Positions 1 through 6,931 of a stretch of DNA of 56,352 nt are shown one piece after another. Position 1 is the stretch's first letter; every line of letters begins with the position of its first letter. Source of the DNA: Ezakiella peruensis (lineage in GTDB: Bacteria > Bacillota > Clostridia > Tissierellales > Peptoniphilaceae); NCBI RefSeq assembly GCF_900215725.1, contig NZ_LT962469.1, forward strand, positions 541,012 to 597,363. The letters are read 5' to 3'. Under the pieces are notes generated by a model. It had not been told where the DNA came from, searched no databases, and saw only the letters and a list, made by a program, of their open reading frames with translations. Both the position numbers and the translations under genes were made by a program.

Positions 1-159
1 TTTTTTAAATAAATTTCCTAAAGTTTCTTTAACCGCCAATGAGAGTTTAGTAATTTGTGGAAATTTTAAGCGGATGCTAAAAAATATTCCAGTAAATACT
101 AATAAAAATATAATTACATAATCCCAAAGGAAGTCTTTAATTTGAATAATAAATTCCAT
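1..159 (-). CDS. AGCS-family amino acid:cation symporter, N-terminus only (partial)
   Basis: The first 53 codons of a gene that runs off the left edge of the window. The ATG at 159-157 follows a strong ribosome binding site (AGGAGG, 165-170). The peptide has a short polar start, one hydrophobic segment (residues about 12-28) and then the stretch SIRLKFPQI. This layout, a tryptophan before the first helix and a TGxxFSIRLxFPQ-like sequence after it, is what I know from the sodium:alanine/glycine symporter (AGCS) family, integral membrane proteins that import small amino acids with Na+ or H+. It overlaps the end of the upstream PAP2 gene by 23 bp, so it is probably the third gene of that operon. 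The family call rests on the N-terminus alone; the rest of the protein is not visible. Confidence 0.75.
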   Translation of the reverse strand, partial: MEFIIQIKDFLWDYVIIFLLVFTGIFFSIRLKFPQITKLSLAVKETLGNLFKK

Positions 160-772
160 CAAATCCTCCTTTTGTATCTTTCTTAAATCTAAATAAAATA
201 AAATATCCGAAAATAATTGCAACAAAGACATCTGCAATGACATGCTGCTTTGTAGTTAGGGTTACTATAGGTATTAGCGTGTTATAAAAAGCTAAATATT
301 TTTCATCGTTTTTGCTTGCATAGTGATAGCAGATGCAGGATAAAAGCACATGTGATGAGGGCATTGAGGATGAGGGAGCATCCATCATATAAGTTACCTT
401 TAATGCCCAATTAAAAAAACCATCCCCCAGGTTTTGTGGCCTAACACTTACACAAAATGGTAAGAGCTTGTAGATAAAAATACAAATACTCATTGCAAGG
501 GCCAGGTCTTTAAGCATATTGTCAAGGTCTTTGTTAAATCTAAGCTTATAAATCAAATAAATGATGCCCGGATACCAAAGGTGGTAGATAATAACCGTAA
601 ATGGAATGAGGGGAATCATATCGTCCAAAAAAAGCTTTGGATCAATTGCATTAGGGGTCAAGACATTTGTCGCAACATAAGTTGTTGACGCAGATAAAAG
701 TATAAAAAACAAATAAAATCTTTTTACATAGGGGAAATTTTCTTTATCCTTAATCGACTGGGCAAAAGGCAT
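137..772 (-). CDS. PAP2-family (inositolphosphotransferase-like) membrane protein
   Basis: A 211-residue polytopic membrane protein with about five or six hydrophobic segments. The last two phosphatidic acid phosphatase (PAP2) motifs are recognisable: SMPSSHV (residues about 136-142) for the usual PSGH, and TKQHVIADV (about 173-181) for the SRxxxxxHxxxD block, keeping the two histidines and the aspartate. A VSVRP stretch near residue 110 may be the first motif. This TKQH variant is typical of the inositolphosphotransferase-like branch of PAP2, which acts on phospholipid or polyprenyl-phosphate substrates in the membrane. Substrate is unknown. The ATG at 772 has a GAGGG binding site and lies inside the last 23 bp of the upstream hydrolase gene, so translation is probably coupled. 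Confidence 0.8.
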   Translation of the reverse strand: MPFAQSIKDKENFPYVKRFYLFFILLSASTTYVATNVLTPNAIDPKLFLDDMIPLIPFTVIIYHLWYPGIIYLIYKLRFNKDLDNMLKDLALAMSICIFIYKLLPFCVSVRPQNLGDGFFNWALKVTYMMDAPSSSMPSSHVLLSCICYHYASKNDEKYLAFYNTLIPIVTLTTKQHVIADVFVAIIFGYFILFRFKKDTKGGFDGIYYSN

Positions 773-1676
773 TTGAACCCTCTATAAAGTCAAGAATAAT
801 CTTTATTGCTTCTTGCCTAGAATAGTCATGCAAAATATCGTGTCTAGCCTTGTCAAAAATTGCCAGGCTTGCATTCTTTCCCTTAGATGCATAGAAACTA
901 ACCAGGGATTTTTGCTTTGAGATGCTGCCACAAAAAGCATCATCAGATCCAGCCATAAATAAAATCTTCAGATCATCAGGCACATAGTGAATTGAAGTGT
1001 CATTTTGCATCAAGCGAATGCCATTTAAAATATCCTTATACAAAGATATAGTTGGGATGCCAAGATTTAAAGGATTTTTTCTAAAATTATCCTGCTCTTG
1101 GAGGTCACTAGAGATATAAGAGTAACCAGAAGTGTCCTTAAATTTTTTGTTTAAATGTTTAAGGACTTTGTTATATAACTTTTCAGACCTATAATGCGAC
1201 CCATATTTTCCCAGATAAAAATTCACAATCTTTTCTAAATATTGCATTTTAAGATTGCTTACATATGGCAGACTGCCGATTAAAATTGCCCCATCGATAT
1301 CTTCGCCGTACTTAAACAAAAAAGTTCTGACAAGCATAGATCCAATTCCCATACCCAAAACAAATCTTGGCTTGTCGCTGATAGTCTTCATGTATTCGTT
1401 TACAACGTGGATATCATCAGTACAGTTGTTCCATCCATTGTGCTCTCCAAAATACAAGAGTTCATCAGGGCTAGAAACGGATTTGTTGTGTCCTCTAGTA
1501 TCAGAATTTACAGTTGTTATTCCGAAACTTGCAAGCTCTTCTTGAATGTCAAAATAACGACTCGAATTATCAATTGAGTCGTGAACCAATTGAAGCACAG
1601 CTTTTTCATTTGGAGCTTCTTTTATATAAACTGGAATTTTGTGGCCATCGTTGGCATCAATAAAAAGATTTTTCAT
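750..1676 (-). CDS. Serine-aminopeptidase/monoglyceride-lipase-like alpha/beta hydrolase lacking the nucleophile
   Basis: A 308-residue protein of the S33/lysophospholipase-like alpha/beta hydrolase family: oxyanion region LVHDSIDNSSRY (residues about 30-41; usually HG rather than HD), nucleophile elbow LGMGIGSM (107-114), acid region AGSDD (242-246) and histidine ARHDILHD (277-284). In the family the elbow is G-H-S-M-G; here the serine position (residue 110) is glycine, encoded GGA. The acid and histidine are kept. Either the neighbouring Ser113 has taken over, which would be unusual geometry, or the protein is a non-catalytic homologue. It is the first gene of a minus-strand operon with the PAP2 protein and the symporter, and is driven by a good promoter at 1715-1743. 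Confidence 0.75.
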   Translation of the reverse strand: MKNLFIDANDGHKIPVYIKEAPNEKAVLQLVHDSIDNSSRYFDIQEELASFGITTVNSDTRGHNKSVSSPDELLYFGEHNGWNNCTDDIHVVNEYMKTISDKPRFVLGMGIGSMLVRTFLFKYGEDIDGAILIGSLPYVSNLKMQYLEKIVNFYLGKYGSHYRSEKLYNKVLKHLNKKFKDTSGYSYISSDLQEQDNFRKNPLNLGIPTISLYKDILNGIRLMQNDTSIHYVPDDLKILFMAGSDDAFCGSISKQKSLVSFYASKGKNASLAIFDKARHDILHDYSRQEAIKIILDFIEGSNAFCPVD

Positions 1677-1714
1677 TTTATACCTTTCTTACCTTTATTT
1701 TATTTGCTATGTAT

Positions 1715-1743
1715 ATTATAATATAAATTAGAATAACAGTCAA
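1715..1743 (-). promoter_or_regulatory. Promoter of the hydrolase-PAP2-symporter operon
   Basis: On the minus strand TTGACT (1743-1738) is followed after 17 bp by TATAAT (1720-1715), 39 bp before the hydrolase start. The -10 region overlaps a TATAAT on the plus strand (1717-1722) that may serve cutC, although its -35 is weak, so the two divergent transcripts may compete for polymerase. Confidence 0.7.
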
Positions 1744-1759
1744 AAAAGGATGTGATAAG

Positions 1760-2479
1760 ATGAATATAGAAGTTTGTGTGGATTCATTGGAGTCTGCAGT
1801 CACAGCTATAGATGCAGGAGCAGACCAAGTAGAACTTGTAAGCCTCACAAGCGTGGGCGGACTTACGCCATCTTATGGACTTGCAAAGGCCCTAGTCGAT
1901 AGAAATATAAAAACAATGGCTATGGTCAGGCCAAGGGTGGCTGGCTTTTGTTATTCAAAATACGATAGAGAAGTTATGTTAAATGATGTCAAAGCCTTTA
2001 AAGAGATGGGTGTCCATGGAGTAGTTTTTGGAGCTTTAAATTTTGATGGGTCTATCGATTATAATTTTACAGCAGACTTTGTGAAGGCGGCTGGTAATAT
2101 GGAAGTTGTTTTTCACCGTGCTTTTGAAGTTGTCAAAGATAAAGTCACGGCAGCCCAAACCTTAAAGGGAATTGGAATCACCAGAATTTTAACAAAAGGT
2201 GGAAATTCTTTAATTGAGGGTAAAGATATCATAAGAGAACTTTTAGCCATAGATGGACCGCAGATAATTTCTGGTGGTGTTAGATACAATACAGTGGATA
2301 TAATCAAAGAGCTCGGTCTGGAATATGTCCATATATCATCGAGTAAAGAATATACTGATCCATCTACCAGCAAGAGCGGAATCTATTTTGGCAAAGCCAA
2401 TGATCCGACCGATGAAGTTTATACTCTTGCAGATTATGAATATTTAAAAGATATAATTAATAAGTTGAAAGGAGAATGA
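1760..2479 (+). CDS. cutC: CutC family protein
   Basis: A 239-residue TIM-barrel protein of the CutC family over nearly the full family length. Recognisable blocks are EVCVDSLESA at the N-terminus, GGLTPSYGL (residues about 33-41), MVRPR (about 55-59), GVVFGALNFDG (about 84-94), VFHRAFE (about 117-123) and LTKGG (about 144-148). CutC was named for copper tolerance in Escherichia coli and binds Cu(I) in some homologues, but its true role is debated. The usual ELCS after the first strand is ELVS here, so that cysteine is missing. It is the first gene of a plus-strand cluster; the next start is one base after its stop. Confidence 0.9.
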   Translation: MNIEVCVDSLESAVTAIDAGADQVELVSLTSVGGLTPSYGLAKALVDRNIKTMAMVRPRVAGFCYSKYDREVMLNDVKAFKEMGVHGVVFGALNFDGSIDYNFTADFVKAAGNMEVVFHRAFEVVKDKVTAAQTLKGIGITRILTKGGNSLIEGKDIIRELLAIDGPQIISGGVRYNTVDIIKELGLEYVHISSSKEYTDPSTSKSGIYFGKANDPTDEVYTLADYEYLKDIINKLKGE

Positions 2480-2480
2480 A

Positions 2481-2804
2481 ATGTCAGATTATGAATATTA
2501 TGGAGACGATAAGGAAATTATTGACGAAGATTTGGTAGGCAACCCTAGGAACGACCTTGCCTTTGTTTCATTAATTTTATCGTGTTTATCAATTTTTTAT
2601 GTAGTTACAAAATTAAGTGGGCCAACTGCCATACTTTTTGGTATATTAGGTATATCGATTTCGCTAAGGGCTCTAAGATATAACAAAAAAAGTAGGTTAG
2701 CTAGGATAGCATTAATACTTGGAGGTATAAGTACTTTTATTGGTATTTTTTTCCTTGTGTCTTGCATATCATGCGCAGCATGCACTATTAGAAATATTAA
2801 TTAG
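2481..2804 (+). CDS. Small DUF4190-like membrane protein
   Basis: A 107-residue protein with an acidic, tyrosine-rich cytoplasmic head (residues 1-22) followed by two hydrophobic helices (about 26-62 and 72-97) separated by a basic turn (RYNKKSRLAR). This resembles the DUF4190 layout, in which a short acidic head precedes paired helices with glycine-rich turns. The end carries three cysteines in a CISCAAC stretch. The start overlaps the binding site AAGGAG in the end of cutC, so it is translated with it. No function can be assigned. Confidence 0.65.
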   Translation: MSDYEYYGDDKEIIDEDLVGNPRNDLAFVSLILSCLSIFYVVTKLSGPTAILFGILGISISLRALRYNKKSRLARIALILGGISTFIGIFFLVSCISCAACTIRNIN

Positions 2805-2812
2805 GTGGTAGA

Positions 2813-3607
2813 ATGAAATTATTTATTGATGTTTTTGGTTTTAAAATTCCTGGCTATGGATTATCAATAGCCATTGGTTTATGTTTTGTAATATTATTTT
2901 TGTACAAGCAAAGAATTTATAAGGATCTGGATTTTGATACGGGTTTATCAGCTCTCCTGTATGCTCTAATTACGGGTGGAGTTTTTGCTAAGATTTTGTA
3001 TTGGATTACAGATCCAAGTAGTTTTTTAGTACTTTTTGATTCTTCGATGGCCTTCAAAGAAAGATTTCAAATTGCCTTCCAAGGAGGACTTGTATTTATT
3101 GGTGGATTGATGGGTGCAGTGCTTGGTATGTATTTGTTTTTAAGAAGGTATAAGCATCTAGATCCATTAAAGACTATCGACATTTTTGCAATCGGCATGC
3201 CAATCCTGCAAATGTTTGGTAGGGTGGGCTGTTTCATGGCCGGTTGCTGCTATGGTATGGCTTGTGAGTCGCCAATATCTGTGGTATTTCCTCCAAGCGG
3301 ACTTGCCCCAGCCGGCATTCCACTTTTACCGACCCAATTATTTGGAGTAGCCGGAAACTTTATAATTATAATGACCTTATTACTCTATAATAAAAAAGAA
3401 AGACAAAGGGGTAGGACCTTTGGCTTGTATCTCACAATGTATAGCATTGGCAGATTTATTTTAGAGTTTTTCCGCGGAGATGAAATCAGGGGAATCTATA
3501 ACGGGCTTTCCACTTCACAATGGTTGAGCTTTCCGATTTTTGTTGCGGGAATATTCTTTTTGTTAAGAAAGGAAAAATCACATGAAAAAAATACTATTGA
3601 CCTCTAG
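2813..3607 (+). CDS. Prolipoprotein diacylglyceryl transferase family protein (cysteine-rich variant)
   Basis: A 264-residue polytopic membrane protein of the Lgt family, which moves diacylglycerol from phosphatidylglycerol to the lipobox cysteine of prolipoproteins. The family blocks are present but altered: FQGGLVFIGG (residues 89-98) in place of HGGLxFxGG, so the family histidine is Gln90; GRVGCFMAGCCYG (136-148) in place of GRxGNFxNGE; then LPTQLF and EFFRGD. The GCF.AGCCYG form is a known sub-branch in clostridia. Whether it is the main Lgt or a paralogue with another lipid-transfer role cannot be told from this window. The 3' end overlaps the next gene by 26 bp. Confidence 0.8.
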   Translation: MKLFIDVFGFKIPGYGLSIAIGLCFVILFLYKQRIYKDLDFDTGLSALLYALITGGVFAKILYWITDPSSFLVLFDSSMAFKERFQIAFQGGLVFIGGLMGAVLGMYLFLRRYKHLDPLKTIDIFAIGMPILQMFGRVGCFMAGCCYGMACESPISVVFPPSGLAPAGIPLLPTQLFGVAGNFIIIMTLLLYNKKERQRGRTFGLYLTMYSIGRFILEFFRGDEIRGIYNGLSTSQWLSFPIFVAGIFFLLRKEKSHEKNTIDL

Positions 3608-4283
3608 GATGGTAATAGCCGATGATCACGGCAAATATATCAGGCTTAGAAACGATTATGCCGAGGCCATCAGGCGTGCTGGAGGCCTTCCAATAATAGC
3701 CCAGTCTACAGAGGACGAATCTGTCATAGATGAATATATAAAACTAGCTGATGCGATTGTTTTTACCGGTGGGGAGGACATAGATCCAAATTTATATGGA
3801 GGAGATTTCCATCAATCAGTCGAATTTGTATCCTTTGAAAGAGACGCCTTCGAAAAATATTTGTATGAAAAAGCCTTTGAGAAAAAGATTCCAATGCTTG
3901 GAATATGTCGGGGTATGCAAATGATAAACGCCCTGTCAGGCGGAGATTTATATCAAGACTTACAGGCTGAATACAAGGGGGCGTCCGGCCACTCAATGGG
4001 AAGAGATTTGTCCAGGGGAATCTTGAAAATTTTCACAGAAAAAAATTCAAAGATAAATAAAATTTTGGGCGATGAAATTTTGGTCAATCAATTCCACCAC
4101 CAAGCCGTAAAAAATCTTGGAGATGGATTTGTAGCCACTGCCCACAGTAGAGACGGGGTCATAGAGGCCATGGAATACACAGGCGATCAATATATTTCCT
4201 GCGTGCAATTCCATCCTGAATCAATGATTGACCACGAAGAAAAGTTTTTAAATATTTTTAAAGACCTGGTTGAGATAGCATGA
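3582..4283 (+). CDS. Class I glutamine amidotransferase-like gamma-glutamyl hydrolase (PuuD family)
   Basis: A 233-residue protein matching the C26 gamma-glutamyl-gamma-aminobutyrate hydrolase family. The nucleophile elbow is GICRGMQ (Cys109), the oxyanion region FTGGEDIDP is at about 61-69, NQFHHQAVK at 169-177, and the remaining catalytic residues are in QFHPE (His211, Glu213). Members hydrolyse gamma-glutamyl amide bonds; PuuD acts in putrescine breakdown. No other polyamine genes are nearby, so the substrate is open. The ATG lies inside the lgt-like gene, and the stop overlaps the SDR start as ATGA, indicating a coupled operon. Confidence 0.85.
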   Translation: MKKILLTSRMVIADDHGKYIRLRNDYAEAIRRAGGLPIIAQSTEDESVIDEYIKLADAIVFTGGEDIDPNLYGGDFHQSVEFVSFERDAFEKYLYEKAFEKKIPMLGICRGMQMINALSGGDLYQDLQAEYKGASGHSMGRDLSRGILKIFTEKNSKINKILGDEILVNQFHHQAVKNLGDGFVATAHSRDGVIEAMEYTGDQYISCVQFHPESMIDHEEKFLNIFKDLVEIA

Positions 4284-4996
4284 AATATGTATTAATAACT
4301 GGAGCAAGCGGCGATATTGGCATTGAAATTACCAGGCAAATATTAAAGGAAACCGACTTTAATGTCCTTGCCATGTACAATAAAAACCTTGCAAGTATTG
4401 AAGACCTTGAAGCTGAGTGCAAGAACAGGATTCAAAAATACAAGTGCGACTTTAATTCTGACGAGGAAATCGAAGCCGCCAAAGAATTTATAAAAGATTA
4501 TAGGCTTGAATCGGCAATTTTTTGCGCTGGCTTGAGTCAAATTCAAATGATAAATAAAACGGGCATAGACGACATCAATAAAATTATTAATGTTAATCTA
4601 AAAGCACCCATTGCCCTTAGCTCACAAGTTGCAGATATAATGGTCAAAGAAAAATCCGGCTCTATAATTTATATCTCATCCATGTGGGGCCTTGATGGGG
4701 CCAGTTGTGAGTCTGTATACTCAGCAACAAAGGCGGGTATAATTGCATTTTCAAAAGCCTTATCACGGGAACTGGGTCCGTCAAATATCCGCGTGAATAC
4801 AATTTGCCCGGGTCTAATAGATACTAAGATGAATTCCAATCTATCCGCAGAGGAAAGGGAAGAATTTATTTGCCAGATTCCACTTATGAGGGCTGGCATG
4901 CCAAGTGATATTGCGGACTTAGTCTTGTTTTTGATAAATAAAAAAGCCGGCTATATAACCGGCGCAAATATAAAAGTTGATGGGGGATATATTTAG
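4280..4996 (+). CDS. SDR oxidoreductase, resembling YmfI (EF-P 5-aminopentanone reductase)
   Basis: A 238-residue classical short-chain dehydrogenase: NAD(P)-binding TGASGDIG (residues 7-14), CAG near 83-85, catalytic Ser in ISSMWG, Tyr/Lys in YSATK, and the usual RVNTICPG and C-terminal DGG blocks. The combination SSMWGLDGASCESVYS is close to the SSIWG..GASCEV.YS stretch I recall from Bacillus YmfI, which reduces the 5-aminopentanone group on elongation factor P; ordinary FabG proteins lack it. The assignment to YmfI function is therefore a reasoned suggestion; a FabG-like role remains possible. The 3' end overlaps the convergent trmB by 4 bp. Confidence 0.8.
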   Translation: MKYVLITGASGDIGIEITRQILKETDFNVLAMYNKNLASIEDLEAECKNRIQKYKCDFNSDEEIEAAKEFIKDYRLESAIFCAGLSQIQMINKTGIDDINKIINVNLKAPIALSSQVADIMVKEKSGSIIYISSMWGLDGASCESVYSATKAGIIAFSKALSRELGPSNIRVNTICPGLIDTKMNSNLSAEEREEFICQIPLMRAGMPSDIADLVLFLINKKAGYITGANIKVDGGYI

Positions 4997-5616
4997 AATT
5001 TAAAATTAATGGCCTTAATCTTAACACCTTGACTTTTAAATCTCTCTTCATAATGACTGATAACTTTGGTTGGTGGAGCATCATCGCTATGCGATATTAT
5101 ATTTCCGCCAACTTTTTTTATATATAAAATCGTATCTGTGTATAGCTCATCATCGTCAGTCCTAAAGTCAATAGTCCCAGCATCTTTTAAAATATATTTA
5201 TATTTTTTTAACCTATTCGGATAGGTTAGGCGTCTATGGTTTTGCCTATTCTTTGGCCAAGGGTTAGGGAAGTGAATGGTGATAGAATCAATTTCATTCT
5301 CTGCAAAAATTTGATCTATCCCATCAATCTCTCTGGGAATCAAAACTGCGTTTGCAATATTTTTATCCTCCAATTGATCCAAAGCATATACCAGAACACC
5401 AGCCTCACGATCCCACAAAATATAATTAACATCTGGATTTAATTCAGCCATGTGCAGGCAATAATCACCGCTCCCACAACCAATATCCAAATGAATCTTA
5501 TTGTCATTTGCAAAATAATCTTTCCACTTGCCCTTGTATTCCTTTGGCCAAAAAAGAGCCTTGCCAGAATCCAAAAGTCGGGGCACAGCAGACCATTTCT
5601 TTCTAAGTCTCATCAA
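4993..5616 (-). CDS. trmB: tRNA (guanine-N7-)-methyltransferase
   Basis: A 207-residue TrmB, which methylates G46 in the tRNA variable loop using S-adenosylmethionine. The N-terminal MRLRKKW is typical of the family; the SAM-binding loop is LDIGCGSGDY (residues about 43-52), followed by the signature NPWPKNRQNHRRLTYP (about 117-132) and the C-terminal YEERFKSQG. Two ATGs are adjacent (MM); the first is 5 bp from a GAGGTG binding site, the second 8 bp, and either could be used. It converges on the SDR gene with the stop codons overlapping, leaving no room for a separate terminator. Confidence 0.95.
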   Translation of the reverse strand: MMRLRKKWSAVPRLLDSGKALFWPKEYKGKWKDYFANDNKIHLDIGCGSGDYCLHMAELNPDVNYILWDREAGVLVYALDQLEDKNIANAVLIPREIDGIDQIFAENEIDSITIHFPNPWPKNRQNHRRLTYPNRLKKYKYILKDAGTIDFRTDDDELYTDTILYIKKVGGNIISHSDDAPPTKVISHYEERFKSQGVKIKAINFKF

Positions 5617-5814
5617 ATCACCTCATGTCAAAATTATATTAAAAACTATAAAATTAATCAAGTGTAAGAGCAGGCTAACTAAATATTTATCGTATTAATT
5701 AAAACAAAAAGGGGAGAACACAAAAACGCTTTGAAAATGTTGATATACCAAGGACTCTAGATAATAATTTTATAAAAGTTAGTCATGACGAATTGAAAAT
5801 GAAGAGAGTTTTCC
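5617..5814. other. Intergenic stretch with no recognised gene
   Basis: About 200 bp between trmB and the ferredoxin promoter. One plus-strand frame is open for about 48 codons from about 5698 into the promoter (containing RTQKRFENVDIPRTLDNN), but it has no start codon or binding site at its head. It could be the tail of a lost gene, or chance. I see no hairpin or repeat here. Confidence 0.4.
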
Positions 5815-5842
5815 TTGACATAAAGATATATTATGTTATAAT
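5815..5842 (+). promoter_or_regulatory. Strong promoter of the ferredoxin gene
   Basis: TTGACA (5815-5820), 16 bp spacer, TATAAT (5837-5842), with TG at 5834-5835 making an extended -10. Both hexamers match the sigma-A consensus exactly, fitting a highly expressed ferredoxin. Confidence 0.85.
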
Positions 5843-5885
5843 ATAAATAGAGCCTAAGAGCTTAAAAAATAAAGGAGGTAACACT

Positions 5886-6056
5886 ATGACTTATCACATT
5901 ACAGATGATTGTATCGCTTGCGGACAATGTGCATCAGAATGCCCTGTAGGTTGTATTTCAGAAGGTGACATTTACTCAATTGATGCTGATGAATGCATCG
6001 GATGCGGAAACTGTGCAGACGTATGTCCAACAGGTGCTTGTGTACCAGCTGAATAA
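5886..6056 (+). CDS. 2[4Fe-4S] ferredoxin (56 aa)
   Basis: A short gene of 56 codons, ATG at 5886 after the near-perfect binding site AAAGGAGGT. It carries two complete clusters of the clostridial type, [12 protein letters not shown] (residues 9-20) and [12 protein letters not shown] (38-49), each CxxCxxCxxxCP. The first half has an extra cysteine (Cys23, in VGCIS) and the second half another (Cys52). Such ferredoxins are small soluble electron carriers for pyruvate:ferredoxin oxidoreductase, hydrogenase and similar enzymes in anaerobes. It is transcribed alone, with its own promoter and terminator. Confidence 0.97.
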   Translation: MTYHITDDCIACGQCASECPVGCISEGDIYSIDADECIGCGNCADVCPTGACVPAE

Positions 6057-6081
6057 TTGGACTACATAGGAGACTAAAAGA

Positions 6082-6104
6082 AAAACGCCTTAGGGCGTTT
6101 TTTT
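6082..6104 (+). terminator. Rho-independent terminator after ferredoxin
   Basis: Stem AAAACGCC (6082-6089) with GGCGTTTT (6094-6101), 4-nt loop, continuing into a run of T. Confidence 0.9.
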
Positions 6105-6116
6105 AGTTCTAAAATT

Positions 6117-6149
6117 AAAGTTGTGGGAACAAAGTACCGCAGCTTTTTT
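6117..6149 (+). terminator. Second hairpin with T-tract downstream of ferredoxin
   Basis: A 10-bp stem with two G-U pairs, AAAGTTGTGG (6117-6126) with CCGCAGCTTT (6137-6146), loop of 10 nt, followed by T residues. Probably a back-up terminator, and it may also work for rpsD on the other strand. Confidence 0.6.
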
Positions 6150-6164
6150 AATAGTATGTAAAAT

Positions 6165-6191
6165 AAAATAACTCCACGAGGGAGTTATTTT
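6165..6191 (-). terminator. Terminator of rpsD (possibly bidirectional)
   Basis: Perfect stem of 11 bp, AAAATAACTCC (6165-6175) with GGAGTTATTTT (6181-6191), 5-nt loop, T-rich on the minus strand side. Its outer edge touches the rpsD stop codon. Confidence 0.8.
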
Positions 6192-6781
6192 TAGTGTGAA
6201 TAGTATTCAACAACAAGAACGTCTTGAATTTCAACTGGGATTTCATCTCTTTCTGGAGATTTGACAAGCTTAGCTGAAAATTTGTTTTCATCCTTTGTAA
6301 TGTATGGATATGGGGAAGCTTGGCCAGCGAAATTTTCTTTGAACATTTCGTTTGAACGGCTTTTTTCTCTGAGAGAGATTTCATCACCAACTTCGATTTG
6401 ATAGCTTGGACGGTCAATTTTGTGTCCGTTTACATGGATGTGTCCGTGTACTACCATTTGTCTTGCTTGACGAATTGATGATGCAAAGCCGGCTCTGTAA
6501 ACCATGTTGTCTAGTCTTGTTTCAAGAAGTTTAACAAGTGCGTGACCTGTTTGTTCTTTTGATTTTCTTGCCTTGTCAAAGTACATTAACATTTGATTTT
6601 CTGGTACTTGATAGTAGGCTCTGAGTCTTTGCTTTTCTAGGACTTGTTCACCGTAGTTTGATAATTTTTTATCAGAACGTGCAGCTCCTTTTTTCATTCC
6701 ATTGTTTGCTTTTGGAAGGTTAAATACATTAAGACCTAAACGTCTTACTACCTTCACTCTTGGTCCGTAAAAACTACTCAT
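6191..6781 (-). CDS. rpsD: 30S ribosomal protein S4 (zinc-free form)
   Basis: A 196-residue S4, a primary 16S rRNA-binding protein that nucleates assembly of the small subunit. The C-terminal S4 RNA-binding domain is clear: [33 protein letters not shown]. The N-terminal zinc-finger cysteines of the C+ form are absent. The protein lacks all cysteines, as in zinc-independent paralogues. The gene stands alone, away from any rpoA/rplQ operon, with its own consensus promoter and terminator, as is common for rpsD in Firmicutes. Whether the genome has a second, zinc-binding S4 cannot be seen here. Confidence 0.95.
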   Translation of the reverse strand: MSSFYGPRVKVVRRLGLNVFNLPKANNGMKKGAARSDKKLSNYGEQVLEKQRLRAYYQVPENQMLMYFDKARKSKEQTGHALVKLLETRLDNMVYRAGFASSIRQARQMVVHGHIHVNGHKIDRPSYQIEVGDEISLREKSRSNEMFKENFAGQASPYPYITKDENKFSAKLVKSPERDEIPVEIQDVLVVEYYSH

Positions 6782-6831
6782 AATATTGAATCACCTTTCC
6801 TTAATTGGATTTGCCGCGGTATTCATTGTTT

Positions 6832-6860
6832 ATTATAGACTATATGTTTCGTATTGTCAA
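6832..6860 (-). promoter_or_regulatory. Consensus promoter of rpsD
   Basis: On the minus strand TTGACA (6860-6855), exactly 17 bp, then TATAAT (6837-6832). The leader from here to the ATG is about 45 nt, too short to hold an obvious S4-binding autoregulatory structure. Confidence 0.85.
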
Positions 6861-6931
6861 TACTTTTTGTGGAATTAAAAAAAATAACTGCTCTATATTA
6901 AAAGCAGTTATTAATTGATTTTATTTAATTT

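Noticed and set aside
3580-3607. Lgt-like protein ending NTIDL as a further copy of the IDLL tail
   Set aside because: The codons are forced by the overlapping start of the next gene (ATGAAAAAAATACTATTG), the second Leu and Gln are absent, and there is no acidic linker.
5698-5848. Possible small gene or gene remnant before ferredoxin
   Set aside because: The frame has no start codon or binding site at its head and runs into the ferredoxin promoter; about 48 open codons can arise by chance.
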